In this document: piece by piece, positions 37,361 through 45,211 of the stretch
Layout of the letters: each line of letters opens with the position of its first letter
Numbering within the stretch: the stretch's first letter is position 1
Assembly: GCF_014170375.1 (NCBI RefSeq)
Contig: NZ_LZZW01000032.1
Coordinates: 1 to 64,000 of the forward strand
Direction: 5' to 3'
DNA length: 64,000 nucleotides
From: Variovorax sp. UMC13
GTDB taxonomy: Bacteria > Pseudomonadota > Gammaproteobacteria > Burkholderiales > Burkholderiaceae_C
The notes under the pieces: generated by a model
Databases searched by the model: none
What the model was told of the DNA's origin: nothing
Seen by the model: the letters and a program-made list of their open reading frames with translations, nothing else
Translations under genes and position numbers: made by a program

Positions 37361-39010
37361 TCAGCTGGCCGGCGTCGGCCGCGGCACGTGCAGCACCTCT
37401 AGCGCCTCGCTGCGCCCGCGCAGTTGCACCGTCTGCACTGCCTGCGTCGCGCTCAGCCGCTCGGCGATACCGGCCTGCCGCGCGGCGAACAGCGAGATCA
37501 CCAGCCGGGCGTCCGCCACCTTGGAATGGTCCTGCAGCCGGCTGGCGGTGTTGACCACCTCGCCGACCGCGGTGAAGGTGGTGGTCTCGAGGTAGCCCAC
37601 CTCGCCGACCGCGGTGCGGCCCGCGTGCAGGCCCATGCCGAAGTCCAGCCGGTGGCCGAACTGCGACTCGAAGCCGGTGCTCCAGGCGTCCATGCGCTCG
37701 CCGATCAGTTCGGCCGCCCGCACCGCCTGGCGGCAGGCGGTCGCCAGGTCGACCTCGAGGCCGAAGATCGCCATCACGCTGTCGCCGATGAACTGGTTGG
37801 GCACGCCGCCGCTCTCGCGCACCGCGGCGCCCACGGTGGCGAAGTAGCGCTCCAGCAGGTAGGCCAGGTCGAAGGGCCATTGGTTCTCCGACAGGCCCGA
37901 CCAGCGCCGCAGGTCGACGAACAGGATCGCCACATCGCGCTCGCGGCCGAAATGGCCCGAGCGCTCGGTGGACGCGGGCGCGAACAGCGGTGTGACCGCG
38001 ATGTCGCCGCGCGGGCGCAGCTGGCAGGCCAGGCGCACGTCGGCCGGCGCGCGCACCCGGTCCAGCGTGCGGCGCTCGTCACGGCCCGGCGGCTCGAGGT
38101 GCGCGGGCGGGCCCTGCACCCGCACCCGGCAGGTCGAGCAGCGCGCGCGCCCGCCGCAGACCGACAGGTGCGCGATGCCGTGGGCGCGGCTGGCGTCGAG
38201 CACGCTCCAGCCGCGTGGCACGTGCACGCTGCGCTCGGGGTAGCGCAGCGTGATCGAGGCGCCGCCGGGCCGGCGCTCGCGGCGGCTGCGCAGCTGGCGC
38301 GCCGCGAACAGCGCGAGCAGCAGCAGGCCGTAGAAGACTTCGATGCGGCGCTCGGTCGCCTCGACGGCCTCGCCCTGCGCTGGCGTCGGCCCCTGGACCG
38401 CCACCGGGCCCGACCACTGCAGCTCGCGGCCCATGCTGAGGAAGCCCGCGACCGCCAGCACCGGCAGCAGCACCGCCGCCACCAGCAGCCCGTGCGAATG
38501 CCGGCGGTAGCCCGGCTTCGCGCGCAAGGCCATGTGCACCCCCAGGCAGCCGTGCGCCCAGGCCACGGCCATCAGCGCGAACTGGCCGCCCGCGCCGGCG
38601 AAGCTCCACAGCGCGCCGACCACGCGGGCGTACGAGGCATCGAGCCCGAAGGCCTCGTAGGCCCAGCGCATCGCGCTCAGGTGCGAGGCCAGCAGCAGCG
38701 GCAGCGAGAAGCCCAGCAGCAGCCGCAGCGCATCGAGGGGCTGCATGCGCAGGCTGCGGCGGTCCCAGACGCTGAGCAGGGCCAGCACGATGTGGGTGGC
38801 GGCCGCGCCGTAGAGCAGCAGCGTGCCGGGCGGGCTGCGCCAGAACGCATGCACGCCGTGCAGCACCGCTTCGGCAAAAGCCAGCGAGACCAGGCCCAGC
38901 GCGTGGTTCAGCAGGTGTGCGCTGACATAACCCATCAGGACCAGGCCGCTGATCCATCGCAGGTCGCGCCGCGTGGGCAGGGCGAAGCGGGGAGGGGAAC
39001 GCAGGGGCAT
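37361..39010 (-). CDS. Membrane-anchored [2Fe-2S] ferredoxin / class III nucleotidyl cyclase fusion
   Basis: A 549-residue three-part sensor. Residues 19-240 hold about six membrane helices with several helix-borne His (H32, H36, H73, H110, H153, H159), possible haem ligands. Residues about 250-345 are a ferredoxin domain with Cys285-x5-Cys291-x2-Cys294 and Cys329, adrenodoxin-like spacing. Residues about 355-549 are a class III adenylate/guanylate cyclase: metal Asp366 and Asp410, IFG, and a VNTASRL motif. The usual base-selecting Lys is Gln406 (NQFIGD). It probably makes cAMP (or cGMP) in response to redox state. A Crp-type gene is divergent 58 bp away. The start at 39010 is one of several possible. 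Confidence 0.87.
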   Translation of the reverse strand: MPLRSPPRFALPTRRDLRWISGLVLMGYVSAHLLNHALGLVSLAFAEAVLHGVHAFWRSPPGTLLLYGAAATHIVLALLSVWDRRSLRMQPLDALRLLLGFSLPLLLASHLSAMRWAYEAFGLDASYARVVGALWSFAGAGGQFALMAVAWAHGCLGVHMALRAKPGYRRHSHGLLVAAVLLPVLAVAGFLSMGRELQWSGPVAVQGPTPAQGEAVEATERRIEVFYGLLLLALFAARQLRSRRERRPGGASITLRYPERSVHVPRGWSVLDASRAHGIAHLSVCGGRARCSTCRVRVQGPPAHLEPPGRDERRTLDRVRAPADVRLACQLRPRGDIAVTPLFAPASTERSGHFGRERDVAILFVDLRRWSGLSENQWPFDLAYLLERYFATVGAAVRESGGVPNQFIGDSVMAIFGLEVDLATACRQAVRAAELIGERMDAWSTGFESQFGHRLDFGMGLHAGRTAVGEVGYLETTTFTAVGEVVNTASRLQDHSKVADARLVISLFAARQAGIAERLSATQAVQTVQLRGRSEALEVLHVPRPTPAS

Positions 39011-39068
39011 GAAGGGGCTCGAAGAGGGCCCCGAGCATAATCCGCGCGGCCCCGCGGCCGACCCTTCC

Positions 39069-39779
39069 ATGACCTCACCCGTCCTCCGCTCTTCCCTCGC
39101 GCTGCGCCGCGTCGCGCTGTTCGACGCGCTGCCCGACGACCGGCTCGACCGCATCGCGCAGGCCTGCCACTGGCAGAGCGTGGAGGCCGACCATCCGCTG
39201 GTGCTGCGCGCGCAGGACCCCGGCGAGGTCTATTTCATCGTCTCGGGGGCCGTGCGCATCACCACCTACGCGGTCCAGGGCCGGCAGGTGACCTTCCGCG
39301 ACTGCGGCGAGGGCGAGCTCTTCGGCGAGCTGGCCGCGATCGACGGCGGGCCGCGCTCGGCCGACGCCGTCACGCTGGCGCCCAGCGTGCTGGCCAGCCT
39401 CGCGCCGGCCGCCTTCCGCGCGCTGCTGCGCGAGGAGCCACTGCTGGCCGAACGCGTGATGCTGCGCCTGGCCTCGCTGGTGCGCCAGCTCTCCGAACGC
39501 ATCATCGACCTGAGCACGCTTGACGTGGCCGGGCGGCTGCACGCCGAGCTGCTGCGCCTGGCGCAGGCCGCGGGCGTGGCGGGCAACGCCGCGCGGCTGG
39601 AGCCCGCGCCCAAGCATGCCGCGCTGGCCAGCCAGATCAGCACCAACCGCGAGCAGGTGACGCGCGAACTCAACGCGCTGGTGCGCCGCGGCGTGCTGCA
39701 GAAGGATGGCAAGGCGCTGGTCGTGGCCGATGTGCGGCAATTGGCCGACGCGCTGGCGCTGGTGCGCGGCGACCGCTAG
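39069..39779 (+). CDS. Crp/Fnr family transcriptional regulator
   Basis: A 236-residue regulator with cyclic-nucleotide-binding beta roll (LVLRAQDPGEVYFIVSGAVRI, then GEGELFGELAAIDGGPRSADAVT) and winged helix (HAALASQISTNREQVTRELNAL). The stretch FGELAAIDGGPRSADAV matches the cAMP-pocket phosphate-binding cassette (FGE-L-A-x6-R-S/T-A), with the Arg-Ser pair present, so it probably binds a cyclic nucleotide. It is divergent from the cyclase fusion, which could supply the ligand. The start at 39069 (MTSPVL) is favoured over the longer open frame. CATAAT at 39036-39041 may be its -10. Confidence 0.88.
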   Translation: MTSPVLRSSLALRRVALFDALPDDRLDRIAQACHWQSVEADHPLVLRAQDPGEVYFIVSGAVRITTYAVQGRQVTFRDCGEGELFGELAAIDGGPRSADAVTLAPSVLASLAPAAFRALLREEPLLAERVMLRLASLVRQLSERIIDLSTLDVAGRLHAELLRLAQAAGVAGNAARLEPAPKHAALASQISTNREQVTRELNALVRRGVLQKDGKALVVADVRQLADALALVRGDR

Positions 39780-40204
39780 GGCGAAGGCTCGCGCCGAATG
39801 GCCAGCTCATTCCAGCCCGTGGCCGCATCGGGTGCGCGCGAGAAGTGCCAGTCGGGCAGCAGGCACAGCAGGATCTCGGCGGTGGTGCGCACGATGCAGC
39901 CGTAGCCGGCGTGGCCGCCCGTGACGCGCCCCTGCGCATCGGCCACGCTGAGGTGCAGGTGCCCGCCGTCGACGCCCAGGCTGCCCGACAGGGTCAGCAG
40001 CTCCAGGTCGCCGGCCAGCGTGATGGCATCGTCCGCGCCGGCCAGCCGGATGGCCGCGGTCCGCAGGCTGCCGATGCCCGCCACCACGAAGCCCGCATGC
40101 ACGCCCGCGGCCGCGAACTGCGCCTCCAGCGCGCGCCGCAGGTCGTCGCCGGGCTGCAGCCGCAGCGGCAGGGGGCTCGGGAAGACGTCTGGTGCCGTGC
40201 GCAT
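39776..40204 (-). CDS. PPC domain (DUF296) protein
   Basis: A 142-residue single-domain PPC protein: LRLQPGDDLRRALEAQF, AGVHAGFVVAGIGSL, LAGDLELLTLSGSLG, GGHLHLSVADAQGRVTGGHAG. In plants this fold accompanies AT-hooks; bacterial stand-alone members form trimers of unknown function. Its stop codon overlaps the stop of the convergent Crp-type gene (39776-39779). It may be a DNA-associated or small-molecule-binding protein. Confidence 0.87.
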   Translation of the reverse strand: MRTAPDVFPSPLPLRLQPGDDLRRALEAQFAAAGVHAGFVVAGIGSLRTAAIRLAGADDAITLAGDLELLTLSGSLGVDGGHLHLSVADAQGRVTGGHAGYGCIVRTTAEILLCLLPDWHFSRAPDAATGWNELAIRREPSP

Positions 40205-40231
40205 GCGCGGATCATGCCAAAGGGGGGCGAA

Positions 40232-41119
40232 TCAGTCCGGCCTGGCCGGCGGCTCCAGCTTCGCACGCAGCACGCCGTTGAGCTCGGCGCCGAAGATCAG
40301 CGTGGTCGCGCTGATGTAGAGGAAGACCAGCGTGGCCACCACGCCGGCGAAGCTGCCGTAGAGCAGGGCCAGCTTGCCGGCGGTGCGCAGCGTGTACGAC
40401 AGCGTGGCGGCTGCGCCCACCCACAGGGCCGCGCCCAGCAGCGCACCGGGCAGCACCGTGTAGAGCCGCTGGCGGATGTCGGGCAGCCAGCCGTACATCA
40501 GCGCATAGAGCAGCGCGAGCACCCCGAAGGCCGAGCCGTAGCGCACGCTGTTGCGCAGCCACAGCGATTCCTGCCCGGCCCCCAGGCTGGCCTCGAGCAG
40601 CTGCCAGAGGTAGGGCACGACGACCACCGAGCTGAAGGTGGCCACTACGCCCAGGCCCACGATCGCGGTGAACAGGGTGACCTTGATGCGCGCCTTCCAG
40701 AAGGGCAGGCCGCGCTCGATGCCGTAGGCCCGGTTGAGCGCGCTGCGCACCGCCTGCATGCCCGAGGACGCGGTCCACAGCGTGGCCAGCACGCCGATGG
40801 TCAGCAGCGCCTGGTTGCGCTGGGCCAGCACCTGCCGGATGACGGGCTGCATCGCGTCGCGCACCACCTGCGGCGCATAGCCCATCACCCGGTCGGCCAG
40901 CGCCGCCGCATCGCCGGGCTGGCCGATGTAGCCGGCCGCGGCCGACACCAGGATCAGCAGCGGGAACATCGCCAGCACCGAGGAGAAGGCCAGGCTGCCG
41001 GCCTGGTTGGCGCTCTGGTGCAGCACGTAGTTGCGGATCGCCAGCAGCACCGTGCGCAGGCCGGGCGTGGCCAGCGCCCCGTCGCGCACGCGGCGCCAGA
41101 ACTCGCCCAGGCCGCTCAT
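40232..41119 (-). CDS. YihY/BrkB family inner-membrane protein
   Basis: A 295-residue membrane protein with six hydrophobic segments. Family marks are NQAGSLAFSSVLAMFPLLILV near residue 40, LWTASSGMQAVRSALNRAYGI, and the ending FGAELNGVLRAK. BrkB/YihY proteins are of uncertain function (suggested transporters). Annotation as ribonuclease BN is a historic error. It stands alone; the 239-nt gap to 41359 has no obvious signal. Confidence 0.93.
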   Translation of the reverse strand: MSGLGEFWRRVRDGALATPGLRTVLLAIRNYVLHQSANQAGSLAFSSVLAMFPLLILVSAAAGYIGQPGDAAALADRVMGYAPQVVRDAMQPVIRQVLAQRNQALLTIGVLATLWTASSGMQAVRSALNRAYGIERGLPFWKARIKVTLFTAIVGLGVVATFSSVVVVPYLWQLLEASLGAGQESLWLRNSVRYGSAFGVLALLYALMYGWLPDIRQRLYTVLPGALLGAALWVGAAATLSYTLRTAGKLALLYGSFAGVVATLVFLYISATTLIFGAELNGVLRAKLEPPARPD

Positions 41120-41358
41120 GGGGCGCGGGGTCCGAAGAAGAGAGGGCCGGCAGGCATGGGAAGGGCGCGGGGAAGCCAGGGAAGCTGATAGTCTGGCGGC
41201 AAGCCCGCCTGCCGCGGGACAGCAATCGCCCGATTCACTGTAGGCACGGGTGCCGACGGGCGTTTACGCCGCCTTTGCACCGCGCGCCCCAAGCTTTGCA
41301 CCGTTTTGACGGGCCCTTGCCGACACTGGCTTCCTGTTCTTTTCCAAGCAGGACCCCC

Positions 41359-41715
41359 ATGGCCTATGCCGCTTACCGGGAACCTCCCGGTGCCGCTTTC
41401 TCCCTCGCCTCCCCCGTGGGCGAGACGGTGTTCCAGGTGCTCGACGTCACCGTCGCCTCCGTCGATGCCTGCCGCGTGCGGCGGGCGCTGGCCGCCTGCC
41501 AGGGCGTGGGCGTGCTGCGCTGCGAGCCGCTGCTGCACAGCGCCGCCGCCTGGGCCACGGCCGCGCCGCGCGTGCGGCTGATGGTCCGGCTGCCCTTCGC
41601 GCGCTATGCCGAGGTGCTGCATTGCCTGCTCGAGTGTGTGCCGGACGGCGAGATCGGTGCCCTGACCAGCTGGCGCGCCCACCTGAAGCGCTGCGGTGTG
41701 GCCCATGGCGGCTGA
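41359..41715 (+). CDS. Hypothetical protein (118 aa)
   Basis: The ATG at 41359 follows AAGCAGGA by 5 nt. The reading frame has GC-rich third positions throughout. The product resembles a small alpha/beta domain (FQVLDVTVASVDACRVRRALAAC ... RVRLMVRLPFARYAEVLHCLL) with four Cys and no membrane segment. I do not recognise a family. It may share a transcript with the next two small genes. Confidence 0.6.
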   Translation: MAYAAYREPPGAAFSLASPVGETVFQVLDVTVASVDACRVRRALAACQGVGVLRCEPLLHSAAAWATAAPRVRLMVRLPFARYAEVLHCLLECVPDGEIGALTSWRAHLKRCGVAHGG

Positions 41716-42007
41716 ATGGCTGCGGGCGCTCTGCGCGCTCGGCACGGTCTTCATCCCGCTGGCCATCGCGGGTCTGGCCGTGCACCTCGGCGCGCGTCGT
41801 GCCGTGTCGGACACATCCTGCAACGTCGATCCGTTTCGTCCGGTCGCGCCCGGGTTTCCCGCGGGGGAAAGTCCCAGCGCATTGACGCAAACGACGGAGA
41901 CACTGAGATGGCCTACGAACTCGACGTTCGCAGCCCGCGCGACACGGGCTGGATCAACCTGGAAGAACCCCGCGAGGTCCGCTACTGGACGCGAACCTTC
42001 GCCGTGA
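41705..42007 (+). CDS. Possible small membrane protein ORF (100 aa), doubtful
   Basis: The frame starts at ATG 41705 inside the end of the previous gene and runs 100 nt into the DUF3606 gene. The first 45 codons have coding-like third positions and encode one hydrophobic helix (LCALGTVFIPLAIAGLAVHL); the remainder does not look coding. It could be a short real peptide whose frame happens to run on, or chance. Confidence 0.25.
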   Translation: MAAEWLRALCALGTVFIPLAIAGLAVHLGARRAVSDTSCNVDPFRPVAPGFPAGESPSALTQTTETLRWPTNSTFAARATRAGSTWKNPARSATGREPSP

Positions 42008-42132
42008 CCGAAACCCGCCTGCGCAGCGCCGTGTGCGCCGCCGGCGATTCGACGCAAGCCGTGTGCCGCTACCTGGGCATCCCGCGCGTGAGCCGGCAGG
42101 CGCCGGCGTTGCAGGAAGCCGACCAGATCTGA
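41908..42132 (+). CDS. DUF3606 domain protein
   Basis: A 74-residue protein with the DUF3606 core WINLEEPREVRYWTRTFAVTETRL followed by LRSAVCAAGDSTQAVCRYLG. The family is a small helical domain in proteobacteria and of unknown function, often repeated near stress genes. ACGGAGACAC lies about 10 nt before the ATG. It ends 51 nt before the pseudouridine synthase gene. Confidence 0.85.
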   Translation: MAYELDVRSPRDTGWINLEEPREVRYWTRTFAVTETRLRSAVCAAGDSTQAVCRYLGIPRVSRQAPALQEADQI

Positions 42133-42183
42133 GCGCCCCGCGCCACGCCCCGGTGAGGGCCGGACGGTAGACTGGCGCCCGAC

Positions 42184-42996
42184 ATGACAGCGCCAAACAC
42201 TTCCGAACCCGTCCGACTCAACAAACGCATGGCCGAACTTGGCATCTGCTCGCGCCGCGAGGCCGACGACTGGATCGCGCAGGGCTGGGTCCGGGTCAAC
42301 GGCCAGCCGGCCGAGATGGGCGTCAAGGTCACGCCGGCCGACCGGGTCGAGGTCGACAAGCGGGCGCACGGCCAGCAGGCGCAGCAGGTCACGATCCTGC
42401 TGCACAAGCCCATGGGCTACGTGAGCGGCCAGGCCGAGGACGGCCACGAGCCCGCCGCGATGCTCATCAACCCGCGCACCCACTGGCGCGAAGACACCAG
42501 CACGCACCGTTTCTCGCCGCCGCAGCTGCGCGGGCTCGCGCCTGCCGGCCGACTCGACATCGATTCGGTCGGCCTGCTGGTGCTCACCCAGGACGGCCGG
42601 GTGGCGCGGCAGCTGATCGGCGAGGACTCGGGCATCGAGAAGGAATACCTGGTGCGCGTGACCTGGTCGCCCCAGGCCGGCGCCACCGGCGGCCCGGGCG
42701 CGCACGGCGACGTCACGACCGACGTGCAGCGCGTGTTTCCACCCGCGATGCTGGCCCGGCTGCGCCACGGCCTGAGCCTGGACGGCCAGCCGCTCAAGCC
42801 GGCGCGCGTCGACTGGCAGAACCCCGAGCAGCTGCGCTTCATCCTGACCGAGGGCAAGAAGCGCCAGATCCGCCGCATGTGCGAGCAGGTCGGCCTCAAG
42901 GTGGTGGGCCTGAAGCGCATCCGCATCGGCCGCGTGGTGCTGGGCAACCTGCCTGTGGGCCAGTGGCGCTACCTGGGCGCGCACGAGAAGTTCTGA
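42184..42996 (+). CDS. rRNA pseudouridine synthase, RsuA/RluB/RluF family
   Basis: A 270-residue enzyme that isomerises uridine in rRNA. The N-terminal S4 RNA-binding domain (RLNKRMAELGICSRREADDWI) spans about 11-70. The catalytic domain has the GRLDIDSVGLLVLT motif with nucleophile Asp125 and the C-terminal EGKKRQIRRMC motif. The overall length and S4 layout best fit RluF-like enzymes (23S rRNA), but RluB/RsuA cannot be excluded by eye. Confidence 0.9.
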   Translation: MTAPNTSEPVRLNKRMAELGICSRREADDWIAQGWVRVNGQPAEMGVKVTPADRVEVDKRAHGQQAQQVTILLHKPMGYVSGQAEDGHEPAAMLINPRTHWREDTSTHRFSPPQLRGLAPAGRLDIDSVGLLVLTQDGRVARQLIGEDSGIEKEYLVRVTWSPQAGATGGPGAHGDVTTDVQRVFPPAMLARLRHGLSLDGQPLKPARVDWQNPEQLRFILTEGKKRQIRRMCEQVGLKVVGLKRIRIGRVVLGNLPVGQWRYLGAHEKF

Positions 42997-43008
42997 GGCC
43001 GGCGGGGG

Positions 43009-43042
43009 CTCTCAGGCTCCTCTAAGAATCGGCGCCTAGCCT
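43009..43042 (+). promoter_or_regulatory. PmrA/QseB-like direct-repeat box and -10 of the two-component operon
   Basis: CTCTCA-N5-CTCTAA (43009-43025) is a hexamer direct repeat with 11-bp period, followed 11 nt later by TAGCCT (43037-43042) as a possible -10. PmrA/QseB-type regulators bind CTTAAT-N5-CTTAAT-like boxes in the -35 region. The layout suggests autoregulation. Confidence 0.45.
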
Positions 43043-43065
43043 TCGGCTTCTCACTGGAGATTCCG

Positions 43066-43725
43066 ATGCGCACCTTGCTGGTCGAAGACGACGAGATGAT
43101 CGGCCGCAGCCTGCGGCAGGCGCTCGAGGGCGCGGGCTGGTCGGTCGACTGGGTGCGCGACGGCGGCCTGGCGCAGAGCGCGCTGGACGACGGCGGCTAC
43201 GCCTGCGTGCTGCTCGACCTGGGCCTGCCGGAGCGCGACGGCACCGACGTGCTGCGCCGCGCCCGGGCCCGCGGCGACGTGACGCCGATCGTGGTGCTGA
43301 CCGCGCGCGGCGGCCTCGAGGACCGCATCGACGCGCTCGACCTGGGCGCCGACGACTACCTGCAGAAGCCCTTCGCCTTCCGCGAGCTGACGGCCCGCAT
43401 GCGTGCCGTGGTGCGGCGGCGCGACGGCGCCGCGCAGTCGCTGATCGGCACCCCCGCGCTGCAGCTGGACCTGGGCACGCGCGAGGTGCTGGTCGCGGGC
43501 GCGCGGGAGGCGCTCACCGCGCGCGAATTCGCGCTCCTGCACGCGCTGCTAGAGCGGCCCGGCGCCATCCTGTCGCGCGAGCAGCTCGAGCACCGCATCT
43601 ACGGCTGGGGCGAGGAGGTCAGCAGCAATGCGGTCGACGTGCTGATCTACGGCATGCGGCGCAAGCTCGGTCCCGATGCGATCCGCAACGTGCGCGGCCT
43701 GGGTTGGCGGGTGGCGGCGGCATGA
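43066..43725 (+). CDS. OmpR-family response regulator (QseB/TctD/PmrA-like)
   Basis: A 219-residue regulator: receiver with acidic pair EDDE at 8-11, Asp51 in LDLGLPERDG, QKPF Lys, then a winged-helix domain (TAREFALLHALLERPGAILS ... VSSNAVDVLIYGMRRKLG). The SSNAVDVLIY..RRKLG stretch is the QseB/TctD/PmrA signature. ATGA overlap couples it to the kinase gene. A direct-repeat box in its own promoter and another before the 113-aa gene at 45212 are probable targets. Confidence 0.93.
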   Translation: MRTLLVEDDEMIGRSLRQALEGAGWSVDWVRDGGLAQSALDDGGYACVLLDLGLPERDGTDVLRRARARGDVTPIVVLTARGGLEDRIDALDLGADDYLQKPFAFRELTARMRAVVRRRDGAAQSLIGTPALQLDLGTREVLVAGAREALTAREFALLHALLERPGAILSREQLEHRIYGWGEEVSSNAVDVLIYGMRRKLGPDAIRNVRGLGWRVAAA

Positions 43726-45098
43726 CGGCCGAGACGACAGCATTGAACGCGCCCTCGCTGCGCCGCCGGCTGCTGCGCGGGCTGGTGGTGCTGCACCTGC
43801 TGGCCATGGCGGCGACCGCCGGCTATTCCTACCTGGCCTTCGGCCGGCTGGTCCACCACTTCCTCGACGAGCAGATGCAACGTGTGGCGCTGTCGCAGGC
43901 GGCGCACCCCATGGCCTCGGCGCTGGTGCCGTTGAGCATCGACGACGTGCAGCGCCATGGGGCGGTGGTGGTGCAGCTCTGGAGCCCGGACGGCACCCGC
44001 CTGATCGCGAGTTCGCTGCCGGCGCTCGCCTCGCCGCTGCGCCCGGACAGCGGCTTCGGCGAGGCGCGCACCGGCAACGACGAATCGGTGGCCTGGCGCG
44101 TCTATACCGCGCCGGCCGAGGACCTCGCCCTGCCGCGCGTGCAGGTGCTGCAGAGCGAGGCCTACCGCCAGGGCCGGGTGCTGCAGCGCGCGCTGCTCGA
44201 GGGCCTGCCGATCCTGCTGCTGCTGCCGGTGGCCTTCTGGATCCTGTGGGCCATCGTCTCGGGCGCCTCGCGTTCGCTGCGCGCCGTGGCACGCGACGTG
44301 GCGCGCCAGGACGAGCGCAGCCCGGCGGGCGTCTCGCCGGCCCGCGTGCCCGAGGAGATCGCACCGTTGGTCGAGGCCTTCAACAGCCTGCTGGCGCGCA
44401 CCCGCGGCGTGATGCAGACCCAGCGCCGCTTCGTGCAGGAGGCGGCGCACGAGCTGCGCACGCCGATGGCCGCGATCGGCCTGCAGATCGACAACCTGCG
44501 CGGCCATGTCCCCGCGGGCGAGGCGACGGAGCGCTTCGCCCAGCTCGAGGCCGGCGTGCTGCGCGCGCAGCACCTGATCGAGCAGCTGCTGCGCATGTCG
44601 CGCCAGGACGATGCACAGGCGGACGGCGTCACCGAGCCGGTCAACATCGCCGTGCTGCTGCGCGACAGCGTGAGCCAGCTGATGCCGCTGGCCGACCAGC
44701 GCCGCATCGATGTCGGCTTCGACGGCCGGGCCTCGCTGGTGCTGGTGGCCTCCACCAGCGCGCTGCGCAGCCTGTTCGACAACCTGATCGACAACGCGCT
44801 GCGCTACACGCCCGAAGGCGGCACGGTCGACGTGCGGCTGCACCGCGTGCCCGGCGGCGGCGTGGTGGTGGACGTGGTGGACAGCGGGCCGGGCATTCCG
44901 CCCGACTGCATCGAGCGGGTGTTCGACCGCTTCTACCGGGTGACCGGCACCGCCGCGGGCGGCAGCGGCCTGGGGCTGGCCATCGCGCAGGCCGCGGCGC
45001 GGCGGCACGGGCTGCGCATCGAGCTGCGCAACCGCTGCGACGAGGCGGCGCCCGACGCGGCCACCGGGCTGATCGCGCGCGTGCACATGCCGGCCTGA
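43722..45098 (+). CDS. Two-component sensor histidine kinase (QseC/TctE-like)
   Basis: A 458-residue membrane kinase: helix 1 near residues 18-40, a periplasmic domain of about 130 residues, helix 2 near 165-185, HAMP-like linker, H box VQEAAHELRTPMAA with His243, N box NLIDNALRYTPEGG, DSGPGIPP, F box and GSGLGLAIAQA. The start at 43722 overlaps the regulator stop. The TctE/QseC type senses small carboxylates or cations; the signal here is unknown. Confidence 0.93.
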   Translation: MTAETTALNAPSLRRRLLRGLVVLHLLAMAATAGYSYLAFGRLVHHFLDEQMQRVALSQAAHPMASALVPLSIDDVQRHGAVVVQLWSPDGTRLIASSLPALASPLRPDSGFGEARTGNDESVAWRVYTAPAEDLALPRVQVLQSEAYRQGRVLQRALLEGLPILLLLPVAFWILWAIVSGASRSLRAVARDVARQDERSPAGVSPARVPEEIAPLVEAFNSLLARTRGVMQTQRRFVQEAAHELRTPMAAIGLQIDNLRGHVPAGEATERFAQLEAGVLRAQHLIEQLLRMSRQDDAQADGVTEPVNIAVLLRDSVSQLMPLADQRRIDVGFDGRASLVLVASTSALRSLFDNLIDNALRYTPEGGTVDVRLHRVPGGGVVVDVVDSGPGIPPDCIERVFDRFYRVTGTAAGGSGLGLAIAQAAARRHGLRIELRNRCDEAAPDAATGLIARVHMPA

Positions 45099-45107
45099 GG
45101 CGGCTTG

Positions 45108-45139
45108 CTCATTCAGGGCTCATTCTGGCGGCCTAGAGT
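45108..45139 (+). promoter_or_regulatory. Second PmrA/QseB-like direct-repeat box and -10
   Basis: CTCATT-N5-CTCATT (45108-45124), an exact hexamer repeat with 11-bp period, is followed 9 nt later by TAGAGT (45134-45139). It lies between the kinase gene and the 113-aa exported protein and mirrors the box at 43009-43025. It is likely bound by the adjacent response regulator. Confidence 0.55.
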
Positions 45140-45211
45140 GGGCGAAGGCCGACCGCGGGGCATTCCGCCTCGCGGCGCCGGTCCCTTCCATTCCTCCCTC
45201 AGGAGACCACC

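Noticed and set aside
39017-39036. GCTCG-N10-CGAGC inverted repeat between the cyclase and Crp genes, considered as a Crp site
   Set aside because: Arms are only 5 bp and the spacing does not fit Crp-type sites (N6).
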